From Candidatus Neomicrothrix sp. UBA4742 (GTDB lineage Bacteria > Actinomycetota > Acidimicrobiia > Acidimicrobiales > Acidimicrobilacustridaceae), in NCBI GenBank assembly GCA_002403895.1, contig DHIQ01000174.1, positions 30,906 through 41,471 on the forward strand: a stretch of DNA of 10,566 nucleotides, given 5' to 3'. Made by a program: the position numbers and the translations under genes. The notes below the pieces were generated by a model. It made no database searches. It worked only from the letters and a program-made list of their open reading frames with translations, and was not told the origin of the DNA. Positions 7,860 to 10,566 of the stretch are shown here, piece by piece (the stretch's first letter is position 1; every line of letters starts with the position of its first letter).

Positions 7860-7887
7860 TGACCCAGGGTGAACATCGGACGACACC

Positions 7888-7903
7888 CGGCGCTCGGGCG
7901 CCG
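7888..7903 (-). terminator. Short GC hairpin just after the mptB-like stop codon
   Basis: CGGCGC (7888-7893) and GCGCCG (7898-7903) form a perfect 6-bp GC stem with a 4-nt loop. On the minus strand it begins 10 nt after the TGA of the mptB-like gene (7915-7913). There is no U-tract, so termination would be partial at best; it may only reduce read-through into the cation transporter genes. Confidence 0.35.
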
Positions 7904-7912
7904 CGTAGAGGG

Positions 7913-9628
7913 TCAGACCAGCGTGAGGTCGAGCACGTCGCGCTCGGCCGTGACCGGGGCGGGCCCGGCGGCCAGGGCCACCTCGGCGCGGCGCTCGGCC
8001 AGGTGCGAAGCAATGCGCTGGGCGGCCCAGCAGCCAAGCACGATCACTCCGACCACCAGCATGGTCAGCAGGTGCTGGTATTCGCTCAGGGACTTCACCG
8101 GATCGACGCTGCTGGGCCACACGACGGCACTGGCGGCGATGATGATCACTACGTACGACGGGCGCCATTTGCCCATGCCCGCCGCCGCCACCAGGGCGAA
8201 GCCGACGGCCAGGTACCAGGGCCACACCACCGGGCTGAGGATGACCACGGCCACCATCGACAGTCCCAGGGCCTTGACCATGCCCATGCGCGGGCTGCGC
8301 AGCAGCAACACGATGCAGATCAGCGCGGCCAGGGCCAGACCCAACCCGCGGGTGGCCGCCACCATGGTGGTGGCCGGGACGTGGAGACCGATGGCGTTCA
8401 GACCGTCCGCGGCCAGGAAGCCGGTCTTGGTCGAGACCGAGAAGGTGGAGAAGATCTTGCCCGTGTTCTTGAGGGCGGTGATCCACCCGAACCCGATGCC
8501 CACCGCGGCGCACAGCGCGGCCAAGCCGGCCAGTGCGGAGAAGCCGACGATGGCGGTGTCTCGGATGCGCCGGCTGATGGGCACCTCGGGGTCGTCGTTC
8601 CAGTTCCAAGCCATGAACACGAGCGCGCCGGCGGCCGGCACCTTCACGCCGGTGGCGAGGATGACGAGCGCGATGCCCAGGAACTTGCGGCCCTTGAGGA
8701 AGGCGGCCAACCCAACGGCGGTGAGACCCATCATGATGGCGTCGTTGTGGCTGCCACCGATGAGGTGCAACAACACCAATGGGCTGGCGATCCCCACGGC
8801 CACCGCCACCGCCGGCGACTGCCGGTAGCGGCGAGCGATGGAAGCAACACCGACACCGGCCAGCGCGACACCGAGCACGGCCAGGGCTCGGAAGCCCCAT
8901 ACGGTGGCTGCGGCGTCATGATCGGCGACGGTCACGATCGCCTTGCCGAACGCCACCGAGACCGGCCCGTAGGGCGCGGGCGCGTCACGCCAGATGGGGT
9001 CGGACTGACGGTAGAAGTAGCCGTAGCGCAAGACGTCGGGCCCATTGGCACTGGGATCGATGCCCCGGCTCGCCATCTCGGCTTGGGCGCCATAGCTGTA
9101 GCTGTCATGGCTGAGCAGCGGCGTGGAGAACAACATCGGCAAGGACCAGATGACGCCGACGACCACCACGGCCCACAAGCGGCCGCGGGGTGACAGGGGC
9201 GCCCGTTCGGCGCGGCCGACGAGCCCCACCCAACCCAGGATGAGCAGGACGAGGCCAATCACGAAGAACGAGGCGGCTTGAATCGACGTACCGGGATGAG
9301 GCACGCCGGGCACGGTGAGGCGCCACGACGGAGCGGCGTTGTACCAGACCGGGGCCGAGCCCACGATCAGCAGCGAGCCGATGAGGCCAGAAACGGCGCA
9401 CAATCCGAGCCGGCCGTAGCGCGCCCAGCGCGACGACGCCACAGCCGGGGCCGGGTCGGGGTGATGGGGCGAGACTTTCTCGCCGGGACCCGGGGCGAGC
9501 AGGTACAGCCGCAGTCGCTCGCGGGGCGACAAGGGGGCGAGAACCTGCGCCTCAGGGGCGCGTGTGGCAGCGGGGTGAAGCGGTACGCCGAGATCGAATC
9601 CCGCCGCCCTCTTCGTTTGCGTCTCCAC
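7913..9628 (-). CDS. mptB: MptB-like polyprenol-phosphomannose-dependent alpha-1,6-mannosyltransferase (GT-C)
   Basis: 571 residues. The frame also has a GTG at 9643, but AAGGAG (9640-9635) is an ideal ribosome site 6 nt before GTG 9628, so I start there. A hydrophilic, Pro-rich cytosolic N-terminus (about 1-70) precedes about a dozen TM segments. Motifs match the MptA/MptB family: SHDSYSYGAQAEM (173-185) with the probable catalytic D175, GIDPSANGP (189-197), PAPYGP (217-222), GGSHNDAIMMG (291-301) and SPVVWPWYL (465-473). In mycobacteria and corynebacteria these enzymes extend the alpha-1,6-mannan backbone of lipomannan outside the membrane, using polyprenyl-phosphate-mannose. The length matches mycobacterial MptB. 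MptA rather than MptB activity, or another hexose, cannot be excluded; acceptor and product here are inference. It follows glgB on the same strand after a 160-bp AT-richer gap with operator-like repeats. Confidence 0.88.
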   Translation of the reverse strand: METQTKRAAGFDLGVPLHPAATRAPEAQVLAPLSPRERLRLYLLAPGPGEKVSPHHPDPAPAVASSRWARYGRLGLCAVSGLIGSLLIVGSAPVWYNAAPSWRLTVPGVPHPGTSIQAASFFVIGLVLLILGWVGLVGRAERAPLSPRGRLWAVVVVGVIWSLPMLFSTPLLSHDSYSYGAQAEMASRGIDPSANGPDVLRYGYFYRQSDPIWRDAPAPYGPVSVAFGKAIVTVADHDAAATVWGFRALAVLGVALAGVGVASIARRYRQSPAVAVAVGIASPLVLLHLIGGSHNDAIMMGLTAVGLAAFLKGRKFLGIALVILATGVKVPAAGALVFMAWNWNDDPEVPISRRIRDTAIVGFSALAGLAALCAAVGIGFGWITALKNTGKIFSTFSVSTKTGFLAADGLNAIGLHVPATTMVAATRGLGLALAALICIVLLLRSPRMGMVKALGLSMVAVVILSPVVWPWYLAVGFALVAAAGMGKWRPSYVVIIIAASAVVWPSSVDPVKSLSEYQHLLTMLVVGVIVLGCWAAQRIASHLAERRAEVALAAGPAPVTAERDVLDLTLV

Positions 9629-9634
9629 CGCCTG

Positions 9635-9640
9635 CTCCTT
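9635..9640 (-). promoter_or_regulatory. Ribosome binding site that sets the mptB-like start
   Basis: AAGGAG on the minus strand (9640-9635), then a 6-nt spacer, then GTG 9628-9626. The upstream GTG 9643 has no such site; the AAGGAG would lie inside its coding sequence as codons 2-3. This favours the shorter protein. Confidence 0.65.
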
Positions 9641-9685
9641 CACACGTCGAGCCGCGAACGCAGAGGCGCCAACGGGTTTCGGTGT

Positions 9686-9716
9686 TTTGAGGGTACCTCA
9701 AATCGTCATCAAATCG
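9686..9716. promoter_or_regulatory. Palindrome and direct repeat upstream of the mptB-like gene, candidate operator
   Basis: TTTGAGG (9686-9692), GTA, CCTCAAA (9696-9702) is a perfect 7+3+7 palindrome, centred about 66 bp upstream of GTG 9628. Its right arm runs into an 8-bp direct repeat, TCAAATCG at 9698-9705 and 9709-9716, with a period of 11 bp, about one helical turn. The surrounding 80 bp are clearly richer in A/T than the genes on either side. This is the architecture of a dimeric regulator site. I could not place a confident -35/-10 pair beside it. No T-tract follows, so a terminator is unlikely. Confidence 0.45.
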
Positions 9717-9788
9717 CAGCATGAATCTTTGGTCTGAACGGAAAATGATACGTGCTGCCTACCCATGGCAGGCCACCGCCAGCCGTGC

Positions 9789-10566
9789 TCAGCCTGGCCT
9801 ATCGCCGTGAGGATCGGGGGCGAGGAACACCACCCCCAGCGGCGGCAGGGTCAGCGGCAGGGAGAACGGACGGCCGTGAGTACCCGGTTCGACGGCGGCC
9901 ACCCCGCCCAGGTTCCCCCAGCCCGATCCTCCGTGGTCGACGGCGTCGCTGTTGGCCAGCTCGGCCCACCAGCCCCCGTTGGGCACCCCGATGCCGTAAC
10001 CCGAGCGGGGCACCGGCGTGAGGTTGGCCACCACCAACACATCCCTGGCCCCGCGGGTGACCGGCGCCCCGTCCTCATCCCGTCGGGGCCGGCGGAGGAA
10101 CGACACCACGCTGGCCGCCGTGTCCGACGCATCGACCCACTCGAACCCGGCCGGCTCGAAATCCACCTCGTGCAGCGCCGGCTCCGAACGATAGAGCCGG
10201 TTGAGGGTCTCGACCCAGCGGCGCACACCTTCGTGGTCGGGCCGATCGAGCAACCACCACGGGAGCTGGCTGTCGTGATCCCATTCCATCTCGGCGGCCA
10301 GATCGTCGCCCATGAACAGCAGCTTCTTGCCCGGCATGGCGTACTGGTAGCCGAACAGGGCCCGCAGGTTGGCCAGCTGTTGCCAGCGGTCCCCCGGCAT
10401 CTTGGCCAGCAGCGACCCTTTGCCGTGCACCACCTCGTCGTGGGACAGGGGCAGGGTGAAGTTCTCGGTGAAGGCGTACACCATCCGGAACGTGAGCTCG
10501 CCCTGCGCGTAACGGCGGTAGATGGGGTTGCGCTCGAAGTACTCGAGCGTGTCGTGCATCCACCCC
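9789..10566 (-). CDS. glgB: 1,4-alpha-glucan branching enzyme GlgB (GH13), C-terminal part, 5' end outside window
   Basis: The minus-strand frame is open to the window end and stops at TGA 9791-9789, giving about 258 residues from [10 protein letters not shown]. GlgB is usually around 630-730 residues, so the CBM48 domain and the catalytic nucleophile and acid/base lie outside. What remains is the end of the (beta/alpha)8 barrel and the C-terminal beta domain. [14 protein letters not shown] is GH13 region IV with the catalytic-site Asp at 10439-10437. It is followed by the family-typical [25 protein letters not shown] and [13 protein letters not shown]. The enzyme cuts alpha-1,4 chains and rejoins them as alpha-1,6 branches. 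ATG 10559 is internal (in GWMHDTL), not a start. The gene points toward glgX at the other end of the window. Nothing in the visible part looks degraded. Confidence 0.95.
   Translation of the reverse strand, partial: GWMHDTLEYFERNPIYRRYAQGELTFRMVYAFTENFTLPLSHDEVVHGKGSLLAKMPGDRWQQLANLRALFGYQYAMPGKKLLFMGDDLAAEMEWDHDSQLPWWLLDRPDHEGVRRWVETLNRLYRSEPALHEVDFEPAGFEWVDASDTAASVVSFLRRPRRDEDGAPVTRGARDVLVVANLTPVPRSGYGIGVPNGGWWAELANSDAVDHGGSGWGNLGGVAAVEPGTHGRPFSLPLTLPPLGVVFLAPDPHGDRPG

Noticed and set aside
7786..7912. Possible Mg2+-sensing riboswitch before the cation transporter genes
   Set aside because: The gap is only 127 bp (54 bp before corA). I see only a 6-bp hairpin that belongs to the preceding gene's 3' end, and none of the conserved M-box pattern.
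7786..8037. N-terminal extension of the SLC41-like protein to 8037
   Set aside because: The added 84 residues overlap the mptB-like gene, are Pro/Arg/Ser-rich and non-membrane, and do not resemble the family; GTG 7785 gives a normal length.
7019..9193. Very long open frame (724 codons) on the plus strand
   Set aside because: It runs antisense to both the SLC41-like and MptB-like genes, with low-complexity Thr/Arg/His/Gly composition and no recognisable motif.
9770..9800. AGGCCA/TGGCCT inverted repeat at the glgB stop codon
   Set aside because: Only 6-bp arms with a 19-nt loop, overlapping the coding end and without a U-tract; too weak to call a terminator in DNA of this GC content.
1..10566. 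CRISPR arrays, insertion sequences, integrases, tRNA or rRNA genes
   Set aside because: I looked for spaced direct repeats, transposase or recombinase motifs, and cloverleaf or rRNA-like stretches, and saw none.

Overview
The window is GC-rich, densely coded bacterial DNA with several GTG starts and G/C-ending codons. Gene content suggests a high-GC Actinomycetota chromosome: a mycobacterial MptB-like mannosyltransferase, a GT87-type membrane glycosyltransferase, an MMPL exporter and glycogen genes. An Acidimicrobiia-like lineage would fit, but that is a guess from family knowledge; no rRNA or other marker is present. I see no tRNA, rRNA, CRISPR array, insertion sequence, integrase or prophage gene.

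Layout. (1) 1-1314, plus strand: the C-terminal ~437 residues of a GlgX-type glycogen debranching enzyme, cut by the window start. (2) 1354-1860, minus: a MarR-family regulator. (3) 1966-4173, plus, divergent from the regulator: an MMPL/RND-type membrane transporter. The 105-bp gap between them carries a small inverted repeat and overlapping -10-like elements. (4) 4192-4239: a nested hairpin after the transporter. (5) 4302-5540, plus: a GT-C (GT87/DUF2029-like) membrane glycosyltransferase, probably translated from a leaderless mRNA. (6) 6492-5518, minus: CorA. (7) 7785-6547, minus: a duplicated MgtE-domain (SLC41-like) cation transporter. (8) 9628-7913, minus: an MptB-like mannosyltransferase. 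(9) 9686-9716: a 17-bp palindrome plus an 8-bp direct repeat upstream of (8). (10) 10566-9789, minus: the C-terminal ~258 residues of the glycogen branching enzyme GlgB, cut by the window end.

How they may work together. The two glycogen genes point toward each other and bracket about 8.5 kb made almost entirely of integral membrane proteins. GlgX and GlgB would remodel alpha-1,4/1,6-glucan in the cytosol. The two GT-C enzymes would add sugars from polyprenyl-phosphate donors on the outer membrane face. The MMPL protein would export a lipid or hydrophobic compound under MarR control. CorA and the SLC41-like protein are two unrelated Mg2+/divalent-cation transporter families side by side on one strand. 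The core of each protein call is well supported by motifs. Substrates, regulation and any shared pathway are inference. I did not find a convincing new defence, mobile or RNA system here; the most interesting items are regulatory architecture and gene pairing.
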